A stretch of DNA of 64,000 nucleotides from Fusobacterium gastrosuis (lineage in GTDB: Bacteria; Fusobacteriota; Fusobacteriia; Fusobacteriales; Fusobacteriaceae), in NCBI RefSeq assembly GCF_900095285.1, contig NZ_LT607734.1:806001-870000 (forward strand), given 5' to 3'. Of this stretch, positions 25,925-33,997 are shown one piece after another; the first letter of the stretch is position 1; each line of letters opens with the position of its first letter. Both the position numbers and the translations under genes were made by a program. The notes under the pieces were generated by a model that made no database searches, was not told the DNA's origin, and was given only the letters and a program-made list of their open reading frames with translations.

Positions 25925-27676
25925 ATGGTGTATAAAAAATTTCTTTATGCTGGAGCAATAGTAAGCTTGATTTTAGGTTTATCTGCTTGTACAACAGCAA
26001 CTAAAACTGGAACAGGAGCATATGTCCAAGAAGCAGAAACTTGGAAGCCATTTGATGAAAATGGTGAAATGATAAGAACAGATAGAAATGCAATTGGAGA
26101 AGTTGGAGTTGTGTCAACAAGTAAATATGAAGCTTCAAAAATTGGAAGAGATATACTTAAACAAGGAGGAAATGCAATAGATGCAGCTGTAGCAGCAGGA
26201 TTTGCATTAGGTGTTGCAGAACCAAATTCATCAGGACTAGGTGGAGGAGGATTCATGGTTATAAGAAGTGCTAAAACTGGAGAAACTATATTTATAGATT
26301 TTAGAGAAAGAGCACCAAAAAACTCAACTCCTGAAATGTGGAAAGTTGGAGAAGATGGAAAAGTTGTAGGAAACCAAAAAGTTGAAGGTGGAAAGGCAGC
26401 AGGAATACCAGGAGAAGTTGCTGGACTTTTATATGCTTTAGAAAAATATGGAACTATGTCTAGAGAACAAGTTATAAGACCAGCTGTAAATTTAGCTAAA
26501 AATGGATTTACAGTAACTCCTACATTATCTGGAGATATGAAAAATCAATTTGATAGATTGGAAAAATATCCAGAAACAGCAAAAGTGTTCTTGAATGAGG
26601 AAGGATTGCCTTATGAAACAGGAGATAAATTTGTTAATAAGGATATGGCTAAGACTTTAGAGATAATTATAAAAAAAGGTAAAGACGGTTTCTACAAAGG
26701 AGAAGTTGCAAAGGCTATTGTAAATACTATGAATAAATATGATGGAGTATTTACAATGGAAGATTTAGCAAATTATAAACCAATAATTAAAAAGCCTGTT
26801 GTTGGAAATTACAGAGGCTATGAAATAATTTCATCGCCATCTCCAAGTTCAGGTGGAGCAATTGTTGTTGAAATTTTAAATATTTTAGAAAACTTTAATG
26901 TTGGAGAATTAAAAGTTAACTCACCTGAATATTTACATTTATTCTCAGAAGCATATAAAATGGCTTATGCAGATAGAGCAAAATATATGGGTGACAGTGA
27001 TTATGTACCAGTTCCAATGAATGGATTTGTTTCTAAAAAATATGCAAAAGAAGTTGCAAAAGATATAGATTTGAAAAAATCAAAAGATGGAATAGCACAT
27101 GATCCATGGATGTATGAATCAGAAGATACAACTCACTATTCAATAGCAGACAAAGAAGGAAACATGGTATCAGTTACTAAAACAGTAAATGGATTGTTTG
27201 GAAATAGTGTTGTAGCAGATGGATATGGATTTGTATTGAATAATGAAATGGATGACTTTGTAACAGGAGCAGGACATCCAAATTCAATAGAACCAGGTAA
27301 AGCACCTTTAAGTTCAATGTCACCAACAGTTGTCCTTAAAGATGGGAAACCATTTATGGTTTTAGGTTCTCCAGGTGCAACAAAGATAATAAGTACAGTT
27401 TCACAAGTAATTAGTAGAGTTGTAGACCATGGTATGGGAATGCAAGAAGCAATAGACACACCAAGACTATATGATAATACTGCAAATAAAATAGGACTTG
27501 AAACAAGAATTCCAGAAGAAACAATAAAAAAATTAGAAGAAATGGGACATACAGTTGTTAAAACTTCTGATTGGGACAGAGGAATGGGATCAGTCCAAGG
27601 TGTTCTATATAAAGCAGATGGAACATTAGAAGGTGGAGCAGACCCAAGAAGAGATGGAAAAGCATTAGGATATTAG
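25925..27676 (+). CDS. ggt: Gamma-glutamyltransferase, lipoprotein (CapD-like role)
   Basis: This 583-residue protein carries a lipoprotein signal peptide, with LSAC at residues 19-22. The family core follows: GGNAIDAAVAAGFALGV, FMVIRSAKTGETIFIDFRE with the substrate-binding Arg, then the autocleavage site DTTHYSIADKEGN with Thr402 as the expected new N-terminus and nucleophile, LNNEMDDF and GSPGATKII. It transfers or hydrolyses gamma-glutamyl bonds in the cell envelope. Because it heads a locus with PgsB, PgsC and PgsW, it probably trims or anchors poly-gamma-glutamate as CapD does, though a glutathione role is possible. An upstream ATG at 25921 opens only a four-codon ORF; the start at 25925 follows AAAGGAGATGG. 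Confidence 0.9.
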   Translation: MVYKKFLYAGAIVSLILGLSACTTATKTGTGAYVQEAETWKPFDENGEMIRTDRNAIGEVGVVSTSKYEASKIGRDILKQGGNAIDAAVAAGFALGVAEPNSSGLGGGGFMVIRSAKTGETIFIDFRERAPKNSTPEMWKVGEDGKVVGNQKVEGGKAAGIPGEVAGLLYALEKYGTMSREQVIRPAVNLAKNGFTVTPTLSGDMKNQFDRLEKYPETAKVFLNEEGLPYETGDKFVNKDMAKTLEIIIKKGKDGFYKGEVAKAIVNTMNKYDGVFTMEDLANYKPIIKKPVVGNYRGYEIISSPSPSSGGAIVVEILNILENFNVGELKVNSPEYLHLFSEAYKMAYADRAKYMGDSDYVPVPMNGFVSKKYAKEVAKDIDLKKSKDGIAHDPWMYESEDTTHYSIADKEGNMVSVTKTVNGLFGNSVVADGYGFVLNNEMDDFVTGAGHPNSIEPGKAPLSSMSPTVVLKDGKPFMVLGSPGATKIISTVSQVISRVVDHGMGMQEAIDTPRLYDNTANKIGLETRIPEETIKKLEEMGHTVVKTSDWDRGMGSVQGVLYKADGTLEGGADPRRDGKALGY

Positions 27677-27709
27677 AAACAAATTGAATATACATAAAGG
27701 AGAAAATTA

Positions 27710-28243
27710 ATGAAAAAAATATTTACATCAGTATTATTTATAATTTTATCAATAGGAGTATTTGCTGCAAAATTTGAAAAACCAATTTTACTGACATCAG
27801 TAGGTCAAAGTGCAGATGTACAAATGGTAAAGGCATTGTTGAAAAAAGGGAATATTGAAGCTGAATTTGATAAATCAGTTAAGGCAGAAGATTTAAAAGG
27901 TCAAAAAACAGTAATCTTAGCTATTGGAGGAAGTTCTAAAGGTTTAGGAGCAGCAGGGATAAAAGCAGAAGATGAAATAGCAAGAGTAGAAAAATTAATA
28001 AAAGCAGCAAAAAGTAAAGGTATGAAACTGATAGGAATGCATATAGGAGGAGCAGCAAGAAGAGGAGAACTATCAGATAAGTTTGTATATGTTGCAGCTC
28101 CATATGTTGATTACTTAATAGTTGTATCAGAAGGAAATAAAGATGGAGTTTTTACAAAAATATCTGCTGACAAAAAAATTCAAATGGATGAAGTTGATAA
28201 GGTAGCAGGAGCATTAGATCCTTTAAAGAAGGCTTTTGAATAA
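27710..28243 (+). CDS. Secreted DUF6305-like protein
   Basis: This 177-residue protein has a cleavable signal peptide (MKKIFTSVLFIILSIGVFAA). The mature part begins KPILLTSVGQSADVQMVKALLKKGN and has a Rossmann-like alternation: KTVILAIGGSSKGLGAAG, MKLIGMHIGGAARRG, DYLIVVSEGN. From memory such proteins are grouped as DUF6305 and occur beside DctM-like permeases. It could be a periplasmic binding or accessory component for the permease encoded next. It is 33 bases after ggt and is followed by a hairpin, so expression may drop before the permease gene. Confidence 0.6.
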   Translation: MKKIFTSVLFIILSIGVFAAKFEKPILLTSVGQSADVQMVKALLKKGNIEAEFDKSVKAEDLKGQKTVILAIGGSSKGLGAAGIKAEDEIARVEKLIKAAKSKGMKLIGMHIGGAARRGELSDKFVYVAAPYVDYLIVVSEGNKDGVFTKISADKKIQMDEVDKVAGALDPLKKAFE

Positions 28244-28261
28244 AATAATAAAAGTTAAAAA

Positions 28262-28300
28262 AGAGGGGCTGGTGAAAAATGAAGCAGCCCCTTATTTTAT
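28262..28300 (+). terminator. Hairpin between the DUF6305-like gene and the permease
   Basis: AGGGGCTG (28264-28271) pairs with CAGCCCCT around a 13-nt A-rich loop, followed by TATTTTAT. The tail is only moderately T-rich, so this may be a leaky intra-operon terminator that lowers permease expression relative to ggt. Confidence 0.6.
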
Positions 28301-28314
28301 AAAGGAGGATTATA

Positions 28315-29577
28315 ATGTCAATAGAACTTATATTATTTATAGCAATGGTGGGAGTATTTATAATATCTTGTTTTGCGTTAAAACTTCCAGTTAGTATAGC
28401 AATGGTATTATCAGCTATTGCAGGAACTTTAATTTCTGGAAATGGGATTCCGATAAGACATTTGGTAGAAGGAAGTTTTGCATATATTGATACTATACTT
28501 GTAATTTCAACAGCTATGATATTTATGAAAATTATCCAAGAAATAGGAACTTTAAATAGTTTAACAGCATCAATATTAAAAAAATTCCATAAGACACCGG
28601 TTGTTTTATTGATACTTTTAATGTTAATTTCAATGTTTCCAGGAATGATAACAGGATCATCAACAGCATCAGTTCTAACAGCTGGAAGCATAGTAGCACC
28701 AATATTTATGATTTTAGGAATACCTGCTCTTGAAACGGCAGCAATAATAGCAATAGGAGGACTTTGTGGAATGATAGCTCCTCCAGTTAATGTTCCAGCA
28801 ATGATAATTGGTGGAGGAATAGATATGCCTTATGTTGGTTTTACGATTCCACTTTTAATTTTAACTATACCTGTTGCAATTTTTTCAGTATTATATTTAG
28901 GATTAAAATATACAAAAAATATTGACTACAATCTTGTAAAAGAAAAAGTTGAAGTAGAGAATACAGGAATAAAATTATACATTCCAATTATAGTTGTAGT
29001 TGCATTAATGGTAGCAGATAAAGTTTTTCCTAGAGCTTTTGGATTAGGAATGCCATTAATATTCATAATTGGTTCAATAATAGGAATAATTTGTGGGAAA
29101 AAAGTTGATGTTTTGAGAGTTTCAAAAGAAGCTATTAATCAATGTTTACCAGTTCTTGGAATTTTAATGGGAGTTGGAATGTTTATACAAACAATGACAT
29201 TAACAGGGGTTAGAGGTTTTGTTGTTGTGAGAAGTTTAAGTTTACCAGAAACTTTATTATTTGCAGCGATGGCAATAACAATCCCATTATTTGGAGCGGT
29301 ATCTTCTTTTGGAGCTTCATCAGTATTAGGAGTACCATTTTTAATGGCATTTCTATCATACAATCAAATAATAACAGCGTCTTCAATTTCATTTGTAGCA
29401 GCATTAGGAGATCTAATGCCACCAACAGCATTAGCAGGAATCTTTGCGGCACAGGTTGTAGGTTTAGAAAACTATACTCCTGTATTAAAAAAATGTATAG
29501 TTCCGGGAATAGTTATTATTTTGTATTCGATTTTTATAATACTATTTTCAAAACAAATAGGAGCTATTATTTTTTAA
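28315..29577 (+). CDS. DctM-like (TRAP-type) large permease
   Basis: This 420-residue, highly hydrophobic protein has about 12 membrane spans, the usual length and layout of the DctM large TRAP subunit. Typical motifs are FPGMITGSSTASVLTAGSIVAPIF in the first half and GLCGMIAPPVNVPAMIIGGG plus GDLMPPTALAGIFAAQVVG, the repeated Gly/Pro-rich loops of the transport core. No classical DctP or DctQ gene is seen; a 48-residue membrane protein follows instead and a secreted protein precedes it. In this locus it may take up glutamate or a gamma-glutamyl product, which is inference. Confidence 0.75.
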   Translation: MSIELILFIAMVGVFIISCFALKLPVSIAMVLSAIAGTLISGNGIPIRHLVEGSFAYIDTILVISTAMIFMKIIQEIGTLNSLTASILKKFHKTPVVLLILLMLISMFPGMITGSSTASVLTAGSIVAPIFMILGIPALETAAIIAIGGLCGMIAPPVNVPAMIIGGGIDMPYVGFTIPLLILTIPVAIFSVLYLGLKYTKNIDYNLVKEKVEVENTGIKLYIPIIVVVALMVADKVFPRAFGLGMPLIFIIGSIIGIICGKKVDVLRVSKEAINQCLPVLGILMGVGMFIQTMTLTGVRGFVVVRSLSLPETLLFAAMAITIPLFGAVSSFGASSVLGVPFLMAFLSYNQIITASSISFVAALGDLMPPTALAGIFAAQVVGLENYTPVLKKCIVPGIVIILYSIFIILFSKQIGAIIF

Positions 29578-29594
29578 TAAAGGGGAGATGAAAA

Positions 29595-29741
29595 ATGATG
29601 TTATACATATATTTAGTTATAGTTTTTTATGTTTTTATATTAGTAATTTTAAATTTACTTAATGAAAAAAGTATTCCAAAACAACTTAATGCAGCTATGG
29701 TAATAATCCCATTACTTTTGAGATTGTTATTGATTAAATAG
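29595..29741 (+). CDS. Small membrane protein (48 aa), possible transporter partner
   Basis: ATG at 29595 (a second ATG follows directly) stands behind AAAGGGGAGATG. The protein starts MMLYIYLVIVFYVFILVILN, one membrane helix, then a short polar hinge (NEKSIPKQLNAA) and a second hydrophobic stretch ending LLLRLLLIK. It sits between the DctM-like permease and the zinc hydrolase with short gaps, so it is part of the operon. Two helices in place of a four-helix DctQ suggest a minimal small subunit, but this is inference. Confidence 0.6.
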   Translation: MMLYIYLVIVFYVFILVILNLLNEKSIPKQLNAAMVIIPLLLRLLLIK

Positions 29742-29754
29742 GGAGGAGATAGAA

Positions 29755-30882
29755 ATGCAAGGAAATAAAAAAACAGGGATACTTATCTTATTTCTTTCTC
29801 TAGTTATAGCAGCATTAGCTGGGAAAGAATTTCTTAAAATGAGAGAAGAAGAGCCAATAGTTGTGGGAGAAGGGGTTACAGCTATTCAAAAATTAAGTGA
29901 TTATTTACCTTCGTTGAAAGGAACTGTTGGGGATAGTGATATATATGTTTTTCAAGGTGAGGAAGAAGGGGGGAAAACTTTAGTTTTAGGTGGAACTCAT
30001 CCGAATGAACCGTCATCTTTAATGTCAGCTGTTCTTATGATAGAAAATGCAAAAGTAAAAAAAGGAACTCTTTATGTGATAGCTAGAACAAACGCTAGTG
30101 GATTTACGCATAACGATCCACAAGAAGGATCACCTCAAAGATTTCATATACAAACTCCATTTGGAGAAAGATGGTTTAGATTTGGTTCGAGAGCAACAAA
30201 TCCTTTAAATCAATGGCCAGATCCAGATGTATATGTACATGCTGCTTCTGGGCAAAATTTATCTGGAAATGAAACAAGAAATATAAATAGAGCATACCCA
30301 GGAAGAAAAGATGGAACTTATACTGAAAAAGTAGCATATGCTATAACCGAATTAATAAAACAGAATAAAATTGATATGACAATAGATTTACATGAGGCAT
30401 CACCAGAATATCCTGTTATAAATGCCATAGTAGCTCATGAAAGAGCAATGCCATTGGCATCTCAAGTTGTAATTAATTTAGAGTTTGAAGATATTCCTAT
30501 AAGTTTGGAACCATCTCCTGTTAGTTTAAGAGGTCTAACTCATAGAGAGCTGGGAGATTATACAGATACATATGCTATTTTAATGGAAACAGCAAATGCT
30601 TCACAAGGAAGATTGAGAGGAAGAACTAATGAAGAATTAGTTTTGACAGGAAAAGATCCAAGATATATAGAAGCGGCAGAATTAGGAAGATTGTATGTAC
30701 CTTATGATGAAAATGGACATCCGTTGGAAGAAAGAGTGGGGCGTCATTTATCAGCTATCGTGCAATTGATGCAAGTTATGGGAGAAAATGAACCTGATAA
30801 AGAAATAATAGTTGAAGGCATACCTGTTTTTTCAGACTTAATGGAAAATGGAATAGGAGATTATTTAAAAGAAGTTAAGTAA
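29755..30882 (+). CDS. Membrane-anchored succinylglutamate desuccinylase/aspartoacylase-like zinc hydrolase
   Basis: This 375-residue protein begins with an N-terminal membrane anchor (residues 7-23). The zinc-site motif GGTHPNEPSS near residue 80 (H and E ligands) and TIDLHEASPEY near residue 210 (third His ligand) identify the M14-like carboxypeptidase/aspartoacylase fold. NINRAYPGRKDGTYTEKVAYAI fits the substrate Arg/Asn region. Enzymes of this fold cut amide or peptide bonds next to acidic amino acids, so in this locus a gamma-glutamyl amide is a reasonable substrate, by inference. It is the last gene before a strong terminator and precedes the pgsBCW genes. Confidence 0.75.
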   Translation: MQGNKKTGILILFLSLVIAALAGKEFLKMREEEPIVVGEGVTAIQKLSDYLPSLKGTVGDSDIYVFQGEEEGGKTLVLGGTHPNEPSSLMSAVLMIENAKVKKGTLYVIARTNASGFTHNDPQEGSPQRFHIQTPFGERWFRFGSRATNPLNQWPDPDVYVHAASGQNLSGNETRNINRAYPGRKDGTYTEKVAYAITELIKQNKIDMTIDLHEASPEYPVINAIVAHERAMPLASQVVINLEFEDIPISLEPSPVSLRGLTHRELGDYTDTYAILMETANASQGRLRGRTNEELVLTGKDPRYIEAAELGRLYVPYDENGHPLEERVGRHLSAIVQLMQVMGENEPDKEIIVEGIPVFSDLMENGIGDYLKEVK

Positions 30883-30898
30883 AATAAATTTGAAAAAT

Positions 30899-30935
30899 AA
30901 AAGTTCTATATTAAAATAAATATAGAACTTTTTAT
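30899..30935 (+). terminator. Terminator after the ggt-permease-hydrolase operon
   Basis: AAGTTCTATATT (30901-30912) pairs perfectly with AATATAGAACTT (30919-30930), followed by TTTTTATT. It separates the first poly-gamma-glutamate operon from pgsBCW. Confidence 0.85.
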
Positions 30936-31062
30936 TATCTTTATTATAAGAAAGTATAAATTTAATATAATTTATATTGTATAAAAAGAATTCTAATTTT
31001 TGAGAAACAGCGAAGATATTGGTTAATAAAATTATTCTTTAGATAGATTAGGAGTAGTTAAA

Positions 31063-32250
31063 ATGTTTTTTTTAATTTTAGTATTAATATTTTTATTTTT
31101 TTCTTATTTTATATTTGAAAAAATAAAGAATGATAGAAATAGAAAGAGAATTAAGTATTTAATTCATGTAAACGGAATCAGAGGGAAATCAACAGTTTCA
31201 CGGCTGATAGATGCTGGGTTGAGAGAAGCGGGCTTTAAAGTGTTTACAAAAATCACAGGAACTTCTCCTAGAATAATAGATACTGCTGGAGTAGAAAAAG
31301 AAATCTTAAGAAAGGGAAAAGCTAATATAAGAGAACAAATAAAAGCTATAAATTGGGCATGTAAGGATGGAGCAGAAATTTTAATTTTAGAATGTATGGC
31401 TGTAAATCCCGAATTTCAAAAAATAACGGAAGAAAAAATATTAAAGGCGGATATAGCGGTTATAACAAATGTTAGAGAAGATCATCTAGATGAAATGGGC
31501 GAAAATTTAAGTGAGATTGCAAAATCACTAGCTAATACAATACCACAAAAAGGAAAACTTATAACAGCAGCAGAAAATTATTTTGATTTTTTTAAAAAAG
31601 AAGCAGAGAAAAAATTGAGTCAAGTGTTTTTGGTGGATGAAAATAAAATAGAAGATAAAAAAGAATATGAGAAAATTGACTTTCCAATAAATGTCGCATT
31701 AGCTTTGGAAACATGTAAACAATTGTATGTTGACGAAAAAATTTTATTGAAAGGAATGAAAAAATATAAAAAAGATTCAGGTGTTTTAAAGATATATCAT
31801 TTAAAAATAAATGATAAAAAAATATTTTTTATAAATGCAATGGCAGCTAATGATCCTGATTCAACGGAAATAATTTTAGAAAAAATAAAAAAAGATAGAT
31901 GTTGGAGAGAAAATAAAAAAATTTTGTTGTTAAATAATAGAAAGGATAGAATTAGTCGGGCTGAACAACATGTCAAATTGATAAAAAAAATAGAAAACCA
32001 ATTTGATAGAATCATCATTTTTGGTGAAAATAGAAACTTATTGAAAAAAATGGTTTTAAAAGAAAATATAAGTTCAGGGAAAGTTAGTCTAAAAAAGGAT
32101 AGTAGATTTTTAAATGAAATAACTGAAAACAGTCTTATATTTGCTATTGGGAATATATGTGGCAGAGGTAAGGAGCTAGTTGAATTTTTTGAAAGCAGAG
32201 AGGAGATAAATAATGATAAATACAATATTGATAGTTGGAATAATAAGTAG
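31063..32250 (+). CDS. pgsB: Poly-gamma-glutamate synthase PgsB/CapB
   Basis: This 395-residue protein has a membrane helix (residues 1-20), then the Mur-ligase-type P-loop HVNGIRGKSTVSRLIDAG near residue 40, as in CapB/PgsB. ECMAVNPEFQ near residue 110 and AVITNVREDHLDEMG near residue 135 follow the CapB pattern. It joins glutamate by gamma-amide bonds using ATP at the inner membrane, with PgsC. It overlaps the pgsC start by 38 bases. Polyglutamate production has been reported for Fusobacterium nucleatum, which agrees with a complete locus here. Confidence 0.92.
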   Translation: MFFLILVLIFLFFSYFIFEKIKNDRNRKRIKYLIHVNGIRGKSTVSRLIDAGLREAGFKVFTKITGTSPRIIDTAGVEKEILRKGKANIREQIKAINWACKDGAEILILECMAVNPEFQKITEEKILKADIAVITNVREDHLDEMGENLSEIAKSLANTIPQKGKLITAAENYFDFFKKEAEKKLSQVFLVDENKIEDKKEYEKIDFPINVALALETCKQLYVDEKILLKGMKKYKKDSGVLKIYHLKINDKKIFFINAMAANDPDSTEIILEKIKKDRCWRENKKILLLNNRKDRISRAEQHVKLIKKIENQFDRIIIFGENRNLLKKMVLKENISSGKVSLKKDSRFLNEITENSLIFAIGNICGRGKELVEFFESREEINNDKYNIDSWNNK

Positions 32251-32668
32251 CTTATTATTTTATGAAATTACAGAAATATCTCCCGGTGGAATAATAGCTC
32301 CAGTTTATTTAGCAATGTATATAGACGCACCACAAAAAATAGCTATAACCTTGATATTAGCAATATTTACCTATATAGTTGTAGAATTTTTATCAACTTT
32401 TATGATACTTTATGGAAGAAGAAAATTTGTTGTTTACATAGCAATGAGTTTAATATTAAAAGTTATATTTGAAAAAATTGGCTTTGTAATGTTGGAAAGT
32501 TTAGAAATATTTATATCAACAAGTGCAATAGGAATCATAATTCCAGCTATTATAGCAAGAGATGTAGAGAAGCAAGGAATTCTAAAAACAATTTGCTCTA
32601 TTCTAATGGTTAGCATTTTTACAAAAGTAGTAACAGAGTTAATTTATAATTTAGGAGCAATCTTATGA
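32213..32668 (+). CDS. pgsC: Poly-gamma-glutamate synthesis membrane protein PgsC/CapC
   Basis: This 151-residue protein is almost entirely membrane-embedded, with about four to five helices. The start INTILIVGIISSLLFYEITEISPGGIIAPVYLA is characteristic of CapC, including the EISPGGI motif. It partners PgsB in polymer synthesis and export. The gene begins inside the end of pgsB with ribosome site AGAGAGGAG, and its stop overlaps the pgsW start by 4 bases, so all three proteins are made together. Confidence 0.92.
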   Translation: MINTILIVGIISSLLFYEITEISPGGIIAPVYLAMYIDAPQKIAITLILAIFTYIVVEFLSTFMILYGRRKFVVYIAMSLILKVIFEKIGFVMLESLEIFISTSAIGIIIPAIIARDVEKQGILKTICSILMVSIFTKVVTELIYNLGAIL

Positions 32669-33738
32669 TATTAAAAATATTAAAAGATAAAAGGAATTTT
32701 TTAATGGTAGTAATGCTAATTTCAATTCTCTTCATACAATATAATTTAAAAAATGGCATTGCACCGAAAAGTAAATATTACAATGAAATGTATATAGCTT
32801 CAAGAAAAATGGAAAAACTTCAAGCAGAAATAAAAAAAGAAAAATTGAAGCGAGGTTTTGAAATAGATAGTAACATAGATAAAAATTCAACAGGATTAAT
32901 AGGATTAGAATGGAGTGAAATATCAACAACACTTGGAGATGAAGTTGCAAAAAGAACAAGTACAAATACAGATTTTGCAGCATTAATAACAAAGAAGATT
33001 AAAGAATTAAATCTAAGGCAAGGAGATAGGGTGGCAGTAAATATGTCCAGTTCATTTCCGGCTTTAAATTTAGCTGTAATTTCAGCTTTAGATACATTGG
33101 GACTAGAAGGAGTAATAGTAAATACAGTTGGCTCATCCAGCTATGGAGCAAATATTAAAGACTTTACATATTTAGATATGGAAAAACATTTATATAATAG
33201 AGGTTTAATAGATAATACAAGCATAGCATACTCATTTGGTGGTATAGATGATGTCGCAAAAGAATTTGAGCAGGAAGTTATAGAGGAAATAAAGAATAGA
33301 AATAGAAAATATAATCTTATTCTATTCTATAATTCAAATTTAGAAGAAAATATTGAGCAGAGATATAAATTTTACCAAGAGAGAGGAGCAATAAAATTAT
33401 TTATAAATGTTGGTGGAAATAGTTTGGCTTTTGGTAAAAGTTATAAAGATATTGAAAATTCTGATTTGATTTTACCAAAAAAATTACAAATAAGAGATGG
33501 ATTAGTTGGGAAATTTTATAATTCAAGTGTGCCTGTAATACATTTACTCAATATAAAAGGGATAGCTTTAAAAAATAAAATTCCTATAGATTCAGTGGAA
33601 AAATCAGAAATAGGGACAGGAGCTGTATTTTTTGAAGATATAAATTCAATGAAATATAATTTAATAATTATTATATTAGTTTTAATTTTTTTTGTATATA
33701 ATACTAAAATTATGAAAAAATTTGAAGTTAAGTCTTGA
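32665..33738 (+). CDS. pgsW: Poly-gamma-glutamate system protein PgsW
   Basis: This 357-residue protein has membrane anchors at both ends (residues 12-28 and about 330-348) and a soluble domain between them: GLIGLEWSEISTTLGD, RQGDRVAVNMSSSFPALNLAVI, TVGSSSYGAN, LFINVGGNSLAFG. The family is found with capB and capC in bacteria that lack a classical CapA and is named poly-gamma-glutamate system protein. It may take over the export or regulatory role of CapA, which is inference. The TGA stop lies inside the -35 box of the downstream attenuated promoter. Confidence 0.8.
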   Translation: MILKILKDKRNFLMVVMLISILFIQYNLKNGIAPKSKYYNEMYIASRKMEKLQAEIKKEKLKRGFEIDSNIDKNSTGLIGLEWSEISTTLGDEVAKRTSTNTDFAALITKKIKELNLRQGDRVAVNMSSSFPALNLAVISALDTLGLEGVIVNTVGSSSYGANIKDFTYLDMEKHLYNRGLIDNTSIAYSFGGIDDVAKEFEQEVIEEIKNRNRKYNLILFYNSNLEENIEQRYKFYQERGAIKLFINVGGNSLAFGKSYKDIENSDLILPKKLQIRDGLVGKFYNSSVPVIHLLNIKGIALKNKIPIDSVEKSEIGTGAVFFEDINSMKYNLIIIILVLIFFVYNTKIMKKFEVKS

Positions 33739-33762
33739 CAAATAAAAATAATAGTGTAAAAT
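33735..33762 (+). promoter_or_regulatory. Strong promoter of the tryptophan transporter transcript
   Basis: TTGACA (33735-33740) and TAAAAT (33757-33762) are spaced by 16 nt, with a TG just before the -10 box. The -35 box overlaps the pgsW stop codon. Transcription would start near 33769 and enter the leader peptide and attenuator. Confidence 0.85.
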
Positions 33763-33792
33763 GATTAAAAATAAAAGAAAGGAGTTAGGGAT

Positions 33793-33846
33793 ATGAAACT
33801 GTATTGTACAAAATTAAATTTAACAAAATATTGGCAAAGCCACTAG
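33793..33846 (+). CDS. Leader peptide with Trp codon (17 aa)
   Basis: ATG follows AAAGGAGTTAGGG. The ORF reads MKLYCTKLNLTKYWQSH with TGG at 33832-33834, four codons before the stop at 33844-33846. Its place in front of mutually exclusive hairpins and a terminator, and upstream of a TrpXYZ-type transporter, fits a transcription-attenuation leader that senses charged tRNA-Trp. Only one Trp codon is present, preceded by a Tyr codon, so sensing may be weak or could involve Tyr. Confidence 0.65.
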   Translation: MKLYCTKLNLTKYWQSH

Positions 33847-33851
33847 ATACA

Positions 33852-33980
33852 GGTTGTATTCTTGATGTACTTTTAAATATAGTGCATAGATACAACCCTT
33901 GTTTACTTGGAGAAGTTGTATCTATGTGGAAAATAAAAAGAACTCGCCACATAGACTATAAATACTATGTGGCTTTTTTT
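33852..33980 (+). promoter_or_regulatory. Transcription attenuator with five pairing segments
   Basis: Segment 1 GGTTGTAT (33852-33859) can pair with segment 2 ATACAACC (33890-33897). Segment 2 CATAGATACAAC (33885-33896) can instead pair over 12 bp with segment 3 GTTGTATCTATG (33915-33926). The end of segment 3, CTATGTGG (33922-33929), can pair with segment 4 CCACATAG (33947-33954). Segment 4 can instead pair with segment 5 CTATGTGG (33965-33972), which is followed by CTTTTTTT: a terminator. A ribosome stalled at the Trp codon leaves segment 1 free, giving 1:2 then 3:4 and read-through. A ribosome at the stop codon covers segment 1, giving 2:3 and the 4:5 terminator. Confidence 0.75.
33947..33980 (+). 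terminator. Attenuator terminator hairpin
   Basis: CCACATAG and CTATGTGG form an 8-bp stem with a 10-nt loop, followed by CTTTTTTT. It would stop transcription before the transporter genes unless segment 4 is held by the antiterminator. Confidence 0.85.
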
Positions 33981-33997
33981 ATGGTTATCTTAGAAAA

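Noticed and set aside
33793-33980. T-box riboswitch as explanation of the leader
   Set aside because: No T-box consensus (AGGGTGGnACCnCG) or specifier-loop layout is present; the leader peptide plus alternating helices fit attenuation better.
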